Shown piece after piece: positions 1 to 5,294 of a stretch of DNA of 5,294 nt; the first letter of the stretch is position 1, and each line of letters begins with the position of its first letter. The notes beneath the pieces are model-generated. The model was not told where the DNA came from, did no database searches, and saw only the letters and a list, made by a program, of their open reading frames with translations. The stretch spans positions 1 to 5,294 of the forward strand of contig JBMOHS010000235.1 of the NCBI GenBank assembly GCA_049317725.1. The letters are read 5' to 3'. A program made the position numbers and the translations under genes. The stretch is from CAIOZW01 sp049317725 (GTDB taxonomy: Bacteria; Acidobacteriota; Blastocatellia; RBC074).

Positions 1-37
1 TTCGGGGAGAAGAAAAAACCAGAACCCCTCTTTCAAT

Positions 38-122
38 CCCCTCAACCCTCTCCTCCCTCACCCCCCTTCGCGTCTTCGCGGCTTCGCGTGAGCCTCGTCC
101 CTCGTCCCTCACCCCTCACCCC
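38..122. repeat. Pyrimidine-rich intergenic tract with short tandem repeats
   Basis: The plus strand is almost pure pyrimidine with two tandem arrays. CTTCGCG occurs three times at an 8-bp period (66-72, 74-80, 82-88). Four heptamers follow directly at 94-121: two CTCGTCC and then two CTCACCC. The C-runs make two canonical G-quadruplex patterns on the minus strand, at 38-66 (loops of about 4, 6 and 3) and 99-122 (loops of about 4, 3 and 3). From memory, 'cttcgcg/tttgcg' triplets followed by 'ccctcaccc' runs recur as dispersed intergenic repeats in several GC-rich phyla, so I infer a member of such a family. It has no coding character. Function is unknown. Confidence 0.6.
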
Positions 123-349
123 TTTTTTCCCCCTCTTCCATTCCCTGGGAACGAAGTGGTACGATACGAGGTGTCCGGTCCCTCCGGGCATTTCGTGAGA
201 AGCGCCGGCCCGTCGTTGGGTGAGGTGCCAATCGAAGCTGAATCAAGAGCAGGATCTCCCGTGACAATCAGTTCCGCGCACTCTGCTGGCCGCTCGCATC
301 CCCCGGCGCGCTTGTCAGTCGGTCTTTCTGTGGCGCGGCAAGGGAGAGT
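123..349. other. Non-coding leader region, no recognised element
   Basis: This stretch lies between the repeat tract and the ribosome binding site of the secreted-protein gene. The plus reading frame stays open from a GTG at 156, but the translated stretch (residues before the ATG at 363) is Ser/Arg/Pro-rich, has no domain resemblance and would push the signal peptide about 70 residues inward, so I read it as untranslated. I see no convincing -35/-10 pair: TACGAT at 160-165 resembles a -10 box but has no good -35 partner. No riboswitch, tRNA or terminator pattern was recognised. The promoter of the downstream gene is probably here or just upstream. Confidence 0.45.
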
Positions 350-355
350 AAGGAG
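350..355 (+). promoter_or_regulatory. Shine-Dalgarno AAGGAG deciding the start at 363
   Basis: AAGGAG ends 7 nt before the ATG at 363, which is near-ideal spacing. The next in-frame ATG at 384 has only a GGAG 13 nt away or a G-run 1 nt away, and the upstream GTG at 156 has no such site. This is why the gene is called from 363. A second purine run (AGGGAGAG, 341-348) sits just upstream and is probably too distant to matter. Confidence 0.75.
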
Positions 356-362
356 TAACCCG

Positions 363-3300
363 ATGCGGAGCGAAGATGGGGGTATGATCAAGCGTTGGTT
401 GGGGAGGGTGGGGCGATGGGGAGTGGGGCTCTCGATCGTCTGGAGCGGGTTGGTGATGGGTGGAATGGCGAGCGGTCACTGGGGCCTCGCCCCCGGGCAG
501 GGTGGCGGATCGACTGTCACGACCGTCTCGGCGGCGAGCTATGAGCCGGGAGCGGTCGCACCCGGATCGATCGTCTCGACCTTTGGGACAGGCCTCGCCG
601 CGCAGACGATTGCGGCGACGGACCTCGACCCGGCGACGGCCGGGATCCAACTGCCGACCCAGCTTGGGGGCACGACGGTCGAGGTGGCGGGTCAACTGGC
701 CCAGTTGCTCTTCGTCTCCCCGACGCAGATCAACCTCGTCCTTCCGAGCCTGCTCACCTCGGGGAGTGCACCGGTCGTCGTCCGCTCCGGGACCGGTCAG
801 ACCTCGACGGGGACCGTCCAGATCGCGCCGCTCGCTCCGGCGATCTTCGCCGCCAACGCGACTGGCAATGGACCGGCAGCGGCGGGGGTGGTCCGGGTCA
901 ATCCGCTCGGGCAGCTCAGCTTCGAATCAGCGGTCGAGTACAGTGCTTCGTTGACCCGCTTCCTGACGCGACCCCTTGATCTGGGACCCGCCGGGGAGCG
1001 ACTGATCCTCGTCCTCTACCTGACAGGGATTCGTGGCGCTGGCCCCTCCAACCCGCTCCGGGTGCTGATTGGCGGAACCGAGGTCGTCCCGCTCTTCGCT
1101 GGTCCACAACCAGAGTTTGTCGGGCTGGATCAGATCAATGTCGAGATTCCGCGAAGTCTGCTCGGTCGTGGCGTGGTCAGTGTCGCAGTGACTGGTGGTG
1201 GGGCACTGCCCTCGAACCTGGTCGAGGTGCAGATTGCCGGGGTGACGGGGACCTCTCCGCCGACCATCACCAGTCTCGGAAGCACGGCGGCACTCGCCGG
1301 GAGCCCCTGGCGGATCGACGGGAGTGGCTTCTCACCGGTGGCAGCCGAGAACGAGGTGCGCATCTCCAACCTGCTGGCGGATGTGGTGACGGCGGCGACG
1401 ACGCAGTTGCAGGTGGTGGTACCCTTCGGGGCAGCCTCCAGCTCCGTCACGGTGCGGACTCCCCAGGGGGAGGGGCTCAGCTCGGCTTTGCTGCCGATCC
1501 GGACCTCAATCAGCGGGATCGTCGAGGATACACTGCGGCAGCCGATACCCGGGGTGCCGATTCGTCTTGCCGATAGCAGCATCACCGCGACCACCAATGA
1601 GGAGGGGACCTTCGTGCTGGCGGACGTCCCGCCGGGAGTCCAGACAGTCGAGGTCGACGGAGAGACGTTGACGGCCAGTCCGCCCTACCCCTCGTTGACG
1701 CTCAAAGTCTCGGCGCTCGCCAATCGCGACAATCAGTTTCCCAAATCGATCTCGATTCAACAGGCGACGGGGGCCAGCGCCACCATTGGCGGGAGCAGCG
1801 GCGGAGTCTCTCCCCCGCTCGGGGAAGGGGCAGATCTCTTTTCGCTGGCGCAACAGGTTGAGCCTCCGCCAGTGCGGATCGAGACGGGGGGCTTTCGCTT
1901 TGAAGTCCCCGCGACCAGCCGGGTCCGCTTTCCGAGAGGCGCAACCTCCGGCCCCGTCTTCCTGACCCCGATCGAAGGGGCGCGCGCGCCCGTCAACCTG
2001 CCGACGGGCTTCTTCAGTTCGAGCATCGTCCAGATCACGCCCTTCGGGGTGACGATCGACCCCGGGGCCCGCCTCGTCTTCCCCAATTCTGCCGGGCTTC
2101 CGGCGGGTAGCGAAGCGTTCCTCTTCCGCTACGATCCAGCGAGTGGCCGTTTCCTTCGCGACTCGACGCGGGCCGTTGTCTCACCAGACGGCCAGTCGAT
2201 CGAGACACCTGCTGGCTCGATCCGGACCACCAGCCTCTACTTCGTCGCCATCGAGCAACCGACGACGACGGTCACTGGGCGCGTCCTCGAGAAGGGCTCG
2301 CTCGCACCGGTCCGCAATGCCGTCGTCAGCCTGCGTGGCCAGGAAGGCCGGACCGATGGCAACGGGAGCTACCTCCTCCGCGCTGTCCCAGCCAAGGAGA
2401 AGGAGGAGATCGCCGTCGAGGTCCAAGTCCAGCGTGCCAGCAGCCGGACCGATCGTGTCACCTCCGCGACTGCGCCAGCCGTCGTTGGCGGCGTGACGCG
2501 CCTCCCCGACGTCATCCTTCCGGACAGGACCGAAAATCGCCCACCATCGATTCTCGGCCCGACCCAGTCGCAGATCTTCGCCGGCCGCGAGACCCTCTTC
2601 CGCTACTCCATCAACGACCCGGACAAGGATGAGATCGAGTCGGTACGGATCGAAGGACCCGCCTTCGCGACGATTGCCCCCGCCCAGACCGGTTCGAGCA
2701 ATGTCTACGTGCTGCGCCTCGCCCCGACCGCCCAGGACGTCGGGACCTACACGATCGGCGTGACCGCGGCCGATCGTCGCGGTGCCAAGCAGACCCTGCA
2801 ATTGAAACTGGAGGTCCGGGCAGCCCAGGTCGCGCCCCAGCCACCCTCTGCGCTCGATTTCGAGGTCACCACGCCCGAGGATACCGCGGTCGAGATCTCC
2901 CTCATCCCAAAGGACGCTCCCCCGGTCGATCCTGCTTCCCCGCGAACGTACCAGATCGTCAACGGTCCCTTCCGAGGGAAACTGGAGGGCGCGGCGGGCC
3001 TCTATCGCTATGTTCCGGACAAGGACTACGCTGGTTCCGACCGGTGGAGCTATCGGATCGAGGAGAAGGGGCTCCAGAGCCGATTGGCGACGGTGACGAT
3101 GACGATCACGCCGGTCAATGACCCTCCGGTCTTGACCCTTCCCGCCAATCAGACGGTCACGGCGGGGCGACTGATCCGCTTGCCCATCTCTGCGACAGAT
3201 CCCGATTCAGACCAGACACTGACTCTTGCCCCCATTCTTCCCTTACCCACTGGGGCCACGTTTCAACGCACAAGGCCTGACACAGGAACTCTGGTCTGGA

Positions 3301-3410
3301 CGCCGACTGCCAACCAGTTGGGGATCTTCACGATTCGTTTCAGTGTGACCGACAGCCACACTCCTCCATTGTTGACCGAGGGCAGCTTTCAGGTGAGGGT
3401 GGTGCAGTAG
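363..3410 (+). CDS. Secreted multi-domain Ig-like/TIGR03437 protein
   Basis: A predicted exported protein of 1015 residues, probably a surface or extracellular structural/adhesive protein; no catalytic motif is seen. Domains in order, residues from ATG 363: signal peptide about 1-38 (basic start, hydrophobic core VGLSIVWSGLVMGGMA); TIGR03437-like domain 53-292 (SAASYEPGAVAPGSIVSTFG, VSPTQIN, then GGTEVVPLFAG and GLDQINVEIP); IPT/TIG 299-380; carboxypeptidase-regulatory-like 382-435; Gly/Ser linker about 470-490; central ZU5-like region about 508-632; second carboxypeptidase-regulatory-like 636-718; Ig-like 726-819; cadherin-like 829-918 ending VND; putative-Ig (He_PIG-like) 919-1015. Asp-rich NDPDKDE (751-757) and TDPDSD (945-950) resemble calcium sites of cadherin-like folds. 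The protein contains no cysteine, so there is no lipobox, and no C-terminal anchor or sorting signal is seen. ATG 384 (1008 residues) would remove the acidic MRSEDGG and give a more classical signal peptide, but has a poorer ribosome site. Domain names are by eye; exact function is unknown. Confidence 0.85.
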   Translation: MRSEDGGMIKRWLGRVGRWGVGLSIVWSGLVMGGMASGHWGLAPGQGGGSTVTTVSAASYEPGAVAPGSIVSTFGTGLAAQTIAATDLDPATAGIQLPTQLGGTTVEVAGQLAQLLFVSPTQINLVLPSLLTSGSAPVVVRSGTGQTSTGTVQIAPLAPAIFAANATGNGPAAAGVVRVNPLGQLSFESAVEYSASLTRFLTRPLDLGPAGERLILVLYLTGIRGAGPSNPLRVLIGGTEVVPLFAGPQPEFVGLDQINVEIPRSLLGRGVVSVAVTGGGALPSNLVEVQIAGVTGTSPPTITSLGSTAALAGSPWRIDGSGFSPVAAENEVRISNLLADVVTAATTQLQVVVPFGAASSSVTVRTPQGEGLSSALLPIRTSISGIVEDTLRQPIPGVPIRLADSSITATTNEEGTFVLADVPPGVQTVEVDGETLTASPPYPSLTLKVSALANRDNQFPKSISIQQATGASATIGGSSGGVSPPLGEGADLFSLAQQVEPPPVRIETGGFRFEVPATSRVRFPRGATSGPVFLTPIEGARAPVNLPTGFFSSSIVQITPFGVTIDPGARLVFPNSAGLPAGSEAFLFRYDPASGRFLRDSTRAVVSPDGQSIETPAGSIRTTSLYFVAIEQPTTTVTGRVLEKGSLAPVRNAVVSLRGQEGRTDGNGSYLLRAVPAKEKEEIAVEVQVQRASSRTDRVTSATAPAVVGGVTRLPDVILPDRTENRPPSILGPTQSQIFAGRETLFRYSINDPDKDEIESVRIEGPAFATIAPAQTGSSNVYVLRLAPTAQDVGTYTIGVTAADRRGAKQTLQLKLEVRAAQVAPQPPSALDFEVTTPEDTAVEISLIPKDAPPVDPASPRTYQIVNGPFRGKLEGAAGLYRYVPDKDYAGSDRWSYRIEEKGLQSRLATVTMTITPVNDPPVLTLPANQTVTAGRLIRLPISATDPDSDQTLTLAPILPLPTGATFQRTRPDTGTLVWTPTANQLGIFTIRFSVTDSHTPPLLTEGSFQVRVVQ
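401..428 (+). other. Predicted G-quadruplex motif in signal-peptide codons
   Basis: Five G-runs of 3-4 bases lie on the sense strand with loops of 1, 1, 4 and 3 nt, covering codons 13-22 of the secreted-protein gene. The pattern satisfies the usual G3+N1-7 rule, and its short loops predict a stable fold in the mRNA. It begins 38 nt after the ATG, close enough to affect early elongation. It could equally be a by-product of Gly/Trp/Arg codons in a GC-rich genome. Confidence 0.5.
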
Positions 3411-3414
3411 CGGG
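3411..3414. other. Four-base gap between convergent genes
   Basis: The TAG of the secreted-protein gene (3408-3410) and the TAA of queG (3415-3417 on the minus strand) are separated by four bases. No intrinsic terminator fits here: the nearby CGGG/CCCG inverted repeat (3420-3429) has a 2-nt loop and no T-tract. Transcripts from both sides probably run into the opposite gene or end by Rho-type termination. Confidence 0.6.
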
Positions 3415-4404
3415 TTAAGCGGGGTCCCGTGGGTCAGGAGAGGGGGGCTCGGAGTCGGCGGAGGTCTTGCGCGCGAGAGCGGTCAAGGCATTGCGGCGCA
3501 GTCCGGCCCACTTCGTCCGCTTGATCGCGCTCTTCCGGAAGCGGGTCGAGAACTCTTCCTGGGTGAGACTGGCCAATTCCCGCAATGCCGGCGCGACCAG
3601 CCCCGGCCGGGGAGTGAAGCGGGGTTCCGCCGTCTCCCGTGAGAAGCGGGACCACGGACAGACGTCCTGGCAGATGTCGCAGCCGAAGACCCAGTTCTCC
3701 AGCCGCTCGGCAATCGGTGCGGGCAGTGACTCGTCGCGCAGTTCGATCGTTGCGTAGGAGATGCAGCGGGTCGCGTCGAGTTGGTAAGGCGCAACGATCG
3801 CGCCGGTTGGGCAGGCCTCGAGACAGGCTGTGCAGGTGCCGCAATGGTCCGGCTCGATCAGTGGATCGGTCGCCACCTCCAGCGAGAGCAGCAGCTCCCC
3901 GAGGAAGACCCACGATCCGAAGCGGCGCGTGATGAGCGTCGTGTGCTTGCCGATCCAGCCCAGCCCCGCCCGGACGGCCCAGGCCTTGTCCATCATCGGT
4001 GCCGAATCGACACAGATCTTCCCCTCGACCGCCGGCTCGCGCTGCCGAATCCAATCGAGCAGCGCCTGCAACTTCTCCCGCAGGACGTCGTGATAGTCGT
4101 CTCCCCAGGCATACCGCGAGATCTTCCCGACCGCCGGATCGTCGGCGTGCGGCTCTGGGCGGTAGTAGTTGAGGGCGACACAGACGACGCTTCGCGCCGA
4201 GGGCAGCAGCAAGCGCGGGTCACTCCGCTGCGCCGGATCGCGCGCAAGATAGCCCATGGTGCCGTGGAAGTTCCGCGCCAGCCACTCCTGGAGCCGCTCT
4301 CCTTCGGGCGTCAGCGCCTCGGCACGGACGATCCCGACCAGGTCGAAGCCGAGCCGCAGCGCCTCCCCCCGGATCTCTTCTCCCGTCAGCGCGGCGCGGG
4401 CCAT
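3415..4404 (-). CDS. queG: Epoxyqueuosine reductase QueG
   Basis: QueG is a cytoplasmic cobalamin- and iron-sulfur-dependent enzyme that reduces epoxyqueuosine to queuosine at tRNA wobble position 34, the last step of Q synthesis. The 329-residue product shows the family N-terminus (LGFDLVGIVRAE, LPSARSVVCVALNYY), the core with AGLGWIGKHT at 147-155, and the ferredoxin-like segment with all eight expected cysteines: C188, C191, C194, C198, C214 (in RCISYATIE), C242, C245 and C249. Asp133 in CVDSAP likely matches the family's proposed catalytic Asp. The conserved IKRTKWAGLRRNALTAL follows at 294-310, then a Pro/Asp-rich tail. It is shorter than the roughly 380-residue E. coli and B. subtilis proteins, lacking most of the C-terminal helical region. 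The ATG overlaps the truA 3' end by 19 bp and is served by a ribosome site inside truA, so co-expression with truA is likely. TAA stop. Confidence 0.95.
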   Translation of the reverse strand: MARAALTGEEIRGEALRLGFDLVGIVRAEALTPEGERLQEWLARNFHGTMGYLARDPAQRSDPRLLLPSARSVVCVALNYYRPEPHADDPAVGKISRYAWGDDYHDVLREKLQALLDWIRQREPAVEGKICVDSAPMMDKAWAVRAGLGWIGKHTTLITRRFGSWVFLGELLLSLEVATDPLIEPDHCGTCTACLEACPTGAIVAPYQLDATRCISYATIELRDESLPAPIAERLENWVFGCDICQDVCPWSRFSRETAEPRFTPRPGLVAPALRELASLTQEEFSTRFRKSAIKRTKWAGLRRNALTALARKTSADSEPPSPDPRDPA

Positions 4405-5273
4405 CGTCTTCTCTCCCGTTCTGCAGAGGGCTTGGGGCCCCTCGGTCCTGACCCCGGCCCTGAATTTGGTGGCGGTGCTTCGCGGTAGTGCACCCGGTCC
4501 AGAAAGAGGCCTGACGGGGGGGCCGTCACTCGTGCCGGATCGAGCTGGACCCCCTTCGCCGTCCCTGGGCCGGAAAGCAGCGCCACCAGCTCCTCGACCG
4601 ATGCCGTGCCCCGGCCGACCTCGACGAGGGCTCCAGTCAGCCGCCGTACCATCTTCCAGAGAAAATGCGAAGCCGTCACCTCGAAGAGCAGCAGATGCTC
4701 CTCCCGCCGCAGCGTCGCCGTCTCGATCTGGACGATCGTCGATTGATCCGGCCGTCGCGGATCGGCCTCGCTGAAGTGGCGGAAGTCGTGGCGCCCGACC
4801 AAGCGGCTCGCCGCCTCCTCCATCCGCTCAACCGCCAGCCGGTCCCGCACCCACCAGACCAGCCGCTTCTCGAACGCTGTCCGCCGCGTCGAAATCCGGT
4901 AGCGGTAGCTCCGCGCCACCGCGTCGTGGCGCGCGTGAAAATGCGCCGGGGCCTCCTCGACCAGCAGCAGGTTGATGTCCGCCGACAACTGGTCGTTGAG
5001 CCCTTGCAGGATCTCCCACGGGCGCAGCCGCTCGATCCGGTTCCGCAACGCCGCCGGGCTGCTCCCCCACCGCGGAAACTTGAGATGGGCCACCTGCCCG
5101 ATTGCGTGCACCCCGGCGTCGGTTCGACCGGCCCCCATCAGCTCGACGGGCCGCTCGAAAAAGCTCTCCGCCGCGCGGATCACCTCGCCTCCAACGGTGC
5201 GGGAATTGAGCTGGGGTTGCCAGCCACTGTACCGTGTTCCCTCGTATTCGAGGGTCAATTTATACGTTCGCAT
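4386..5273 (-). CDS. truA: tRNA pseudouridine(38-40) synthase TruA
   Basis: TruA isomerises uridines at positions 38, 39 and 40 of the tRNA anticodon arm to pseudouridine in the cytoplasm. The 295-residue product opens with the family pattern MRTYKLTLEYEGTRYSGWQ, which fixes the ATG at 5273. It carries the catalytic motif GAGRTDAGVHA with nucleophile Asp52. Also present are FHARHDA (112-118), RSYRYRI (121-127), HDFRHFS (162-168), SHFLWKMVRRLTGALVEVGRG-type helix (202-222) and the closing PSGLFLDRVHY (253-263). This covers both halves of the pseudouridine synthase fold. After VHY comes an extra tail of about 32 residues, rich in Pro, Gly and Arg, beyond the usual family end; the queG start lies in it. 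No clear Shine-Dalgarno is seen in the 21 nt upstream of the ATG before the window edge, so its promoter or an upstream operon partner may lie outside. Confidence 0.95.
   Translation of the reverse strand: MRTYKLTLEYEGTRYSGWQPQLNSRTVGGEVIRAAESFFERPVELMGAGRTDAGVHAIGQVAHLKFPRWGSSPAALRNRIERLRPWEILQGLNDQLSADINLLLVEEAPAHFHARHDAVARSYRYRISTRRTAFEKRLVWWVRDRLAVERMEEAASRLVGRHDFRHFSEADPRRPDQSTIVQIETATLRREEHLLLFEVTASHFLWKMVRRLTGALVEVGRGTASVEELVALLSGPGTAKGVQLDPARVTAPPSGLFLDRVHYREAPPPNSGPGSGPRGPKPSAERERRRWPAPR
4411..4417 (-). promoter_or_regulatory. queG ribosome binding site inside truA
   Basis: Read on the minus strand this is GGGAGAG, ending 6 nt before the queG ATG. It lies wholly within the last codons of truA. 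The arrangement suits translational coupling, since ribosomes finishing truA pass directly over the queG initiation region. Confidence 0.65.
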
Positions 5274-5294
5274 GCAGGAAGGGCTACTTTCAGG

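Noticed and set aside
4..28. GGGG...CCCC pair at the left edge as a terminator of an upstream gene
   Set aside because: Four-base stem with a long A-rich or T-rich loop and no T-run after the stem in either direction.
66..121. Possible CRISPR array
   Set aside because: Units are 7-8 bp and directly adjacent with no spacers.
307..337. CGCGC/GCGCG hairpin ahead of the ribosome site as a riboswitch or RNA thermometer
   Set aside because: Only 5-6 pairs with a loop of about 19 nt; such stems are expected by chance at this GC content and it does not cover the Shine-Dalgarno.
156..362. N-terminal extension of the secreted protein from GTG 156
   Set aside because: No ribosome site at 156, no domain resemblance, and it would bury the signal peptide about 70 residues inside; AAGGAG at 350-355 points to ATG 363.
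116..391. Minus-strand reading frame of 91 codons over the leader
   Set aside because: Low-complexity composition, no recognisable motif and overlap with both the repeat tract and the true plus-strand start.
2181..2801. Minus-strand open frame of 206 codons inside the secreted-protein gene
   Set aside because: It is antisense to clearly recognisable carboxypeptidase-regulatory-like and Ig-like coding sequence; long antisense frames are expected in GC-rich DNA.
3420..3429. CGGG/CCCG inverted repeat as an intrinsic terminator
   Set aside because: Four-base stem with a 2-nt loop, no T-tract on either strand, and located inside queG coding sequence.
3781..4488. Plus-strand open frame of 235 codons opposite queG and the truA end
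   Set aside because: Antisense to QueG with its intact cysteine motifs; the translated product is Arg/Pro/Gln-rich and has no motif.

Overview
The window is GC-rich bacterial DNA, most likely from an Acidobacteriota genome. The main clue is the N-terminal half of the large plus-strand protein. It matches the pattern I associate with the 'Solibacter uncharacterized C-terminal domain' (TIGR03437), which is typical of Solibacter/Bryobacterales and Blastocatellia. I infer the lineage from family recollection, not from a search.

Layout. Positions 1-362 hold no convincing gene. This stretch starts with a pyrimidine-rich tract containing short tandem repeats (three CTTCGCG units, then four CTCRYCC-like heptamers) and two predicted G-quadruplex motifs on the minus strand. 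A featureless leader follows, ending in a strong Shine-Dalgarno sequence. Positions 363-3410 (+) encode a cysteine-free, secreted, multi-domain beta-sandwich protein of 1015 residues: signal peptide, TIGR03437-like domain, IPT/TIG, carboxypeptidase-regulatory-like domain, a central ZU5-like region, a second carboxypeptidase-regulatory-like domain and three Ig/cadherin-like domains. Only 4 bp beyond its stop lies the stop of the convergent minus-strand pair truA-queG (5273 to 3415).

How the genes relate. truA (tRNA pseudouridine 38-40 synthase) and queG (epoxyqueuosine reductase, last step of queuosine synthesis at position 34) overlap by 19 bp and are probably co-transcribed and translationally coupled. 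Both products act on the tRNA anticodon arm. The secreted protein has no evident functional link to them and simply converges on them.

No clearly new biological system is visible. The points most worth a second look are a predicted sense-strand G-quadruplex in the signal-peptide codons, the repeat-rich upstream tract, the unusual domain order of the secreted protein, and the overlapping anticodon-arm modification pair.
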